Shown here: piece after piece, positions 62,095 to 62,280 of the stretch | Numbering within the stretch: the first letter of the stretch is position 1 | Layout: every line of letters starts with the position of its first letter | DNA from: Jatrophihabitans sp. | GTDB lineage: Bacteria > Actinomycetota > Actinomycetes > Mycobacteriales > Jatrophihabitantaceae | Assembly: GCA_036389035.1 (NCBI GenBank) | Contig: DASVQQ010000035.1 | Span: forward strand, 1 to 62,280 | Length of the DNA stretch: 62,280 nucleotides | Direction of reading: 5' to 3' | Notes under the pieces: model-generated | Told to the model about the DNA's origin: nothing | Seen by the model: the letters and a program-made list of their open reading frames with translations, nothing else | The model's database searches: none | Program-made: the position numbers and the translations under genes

Positions 62095-62280
62095 ATGGAC
62101 CACAGCACGCACACCGAACCGCAGGACGGCAAGGCCCTAACCCGCCTGGCCGTGTCAGCCACGCTGCACTGCCTGACGGGCTGCGCCATCGGTGAAGTCC
62201 TCGGCATGGTGATCGGCACCGCCCTGGGCTGGTCGGACCTGCAGACCATCGCGCTGGCCGTGGCGCTGGCGTTCTTCTTC
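62095..62280 (+). CDS. DUF4396-like membrane protein, N-terminal 62 residues (3' end outside window)
   Basis: ATG 62095 has GGGAGGGA at 62083-62090. The visible 62 residues begin MDHSTHTEPQDGKALTRLA then CLTGCAIGEVLGMVIGTALGW, with two hydrophobic segments and His at the N-terminus. The CLTGCAIGEVLGM phrase matches DUF4396-type proteins (memory). With a CsoR-type operator in front, a role in copper homeostasis is likely. The gene continues past the window end. Confidence 0.8.
   Translation, partial: MDHSTHTEPQDGKALTRLAVSATLHCLTGCAIGEVLGMVIGTALGWSDLQTIALAVALAFFF

Noticed and set aside
61935..62249. 104-aa minus-strand ORF at the window end
   Set aside because: Covers two promoters and the start of the DUF4396-like gene on the other strand.

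Overview
The window comes from a high-GC actinomycete-type genome. GC is about 70%, genes are packed with 1-17 nt overlaps, GTG starts are common, some promoters look leaderless, and the regulators are SARP, PucR, GntR-FCD, FurA and ArsR types. No rRNA, tRNA, CRISPR array, transposase or integrase was seen. Genus cannot be named from the sequence alone.

Layout. (1) 1-25948, plus strand: the right part of an extracellular contractile injection system (eCIS, phage-tail-like) locus. In order it holds a Pro/Ala-rich partial protein, a DUF4255 terminator, an AAA+ ATPase, a small conserved-looking protein, a CIS-tube/hub adaptor, a LysM/gpX-like protein, a gpD-like hub, a gpV-like spike, a PAAR-like tip, gp25, two baseplate-J proteins, tail protein I, a beta-helix protein, and a 2672-aa protein with an N-terminal HELAH (DUF4157-type) motif. 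Sheath and inner-tube genes are not here and are expected to the left. A SARP/BTAD regulator lies convergently at the 3' end. (2) 27003-41948: amino-acid catabolism, mainly trans-4-hydroxy-L-proline. It holds two proline-racemase/epimerase paralogues, an ornithine-cyclodeaminase-family reductase, an MFS carrier, a P450, a DksA-like protein, a PucR regulator, a three-subunit D-hydroxyproline-type dehydrogenase, a DapA-family deaminase, an aldehyde dehydrogenase, a GntR regulator and an aldo/keto reductase. Together these convert hydroxyproline to 2-oxoglutarate. (3) 42092-43778: two exported-enzyme-like but signal-less cell-wall proteins, T4-lysozyme-like + PG-binding and M23-like + PG-binding. 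(4) 43839-57021, minus strand: a tightly coupled operon of four very large proteins (959, 956, 1379 and 551 aa) followed by a nine-repeat CCCH zinc-knuckle-like protein. I know no function for these. This is the best candidate for an undescribed system. (5) 57312-61923, minus strand: ArsR-like regulator, MFS, FurA and KatG. (6) 62036-62280: a CsoR-type operator/promoter and the start of a DUF4396-like membrane protein.

Regulatory structure read directly from the sequence: a palindrome TTGCCGA-N3-TCGGCAA both before and after the PucR gene; a second shared motif, CAGTGC-N8-ATAG(C/T)ACTGG, in front of both hydroxyproline-region transcription units; a palindrome between -35 and -10 of the ArsR gene; a leaderless-type furA promoter; and a CsoR-like box inside the last promoter.

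Family names are from recognised motifs and memory of the families; no database search was run.
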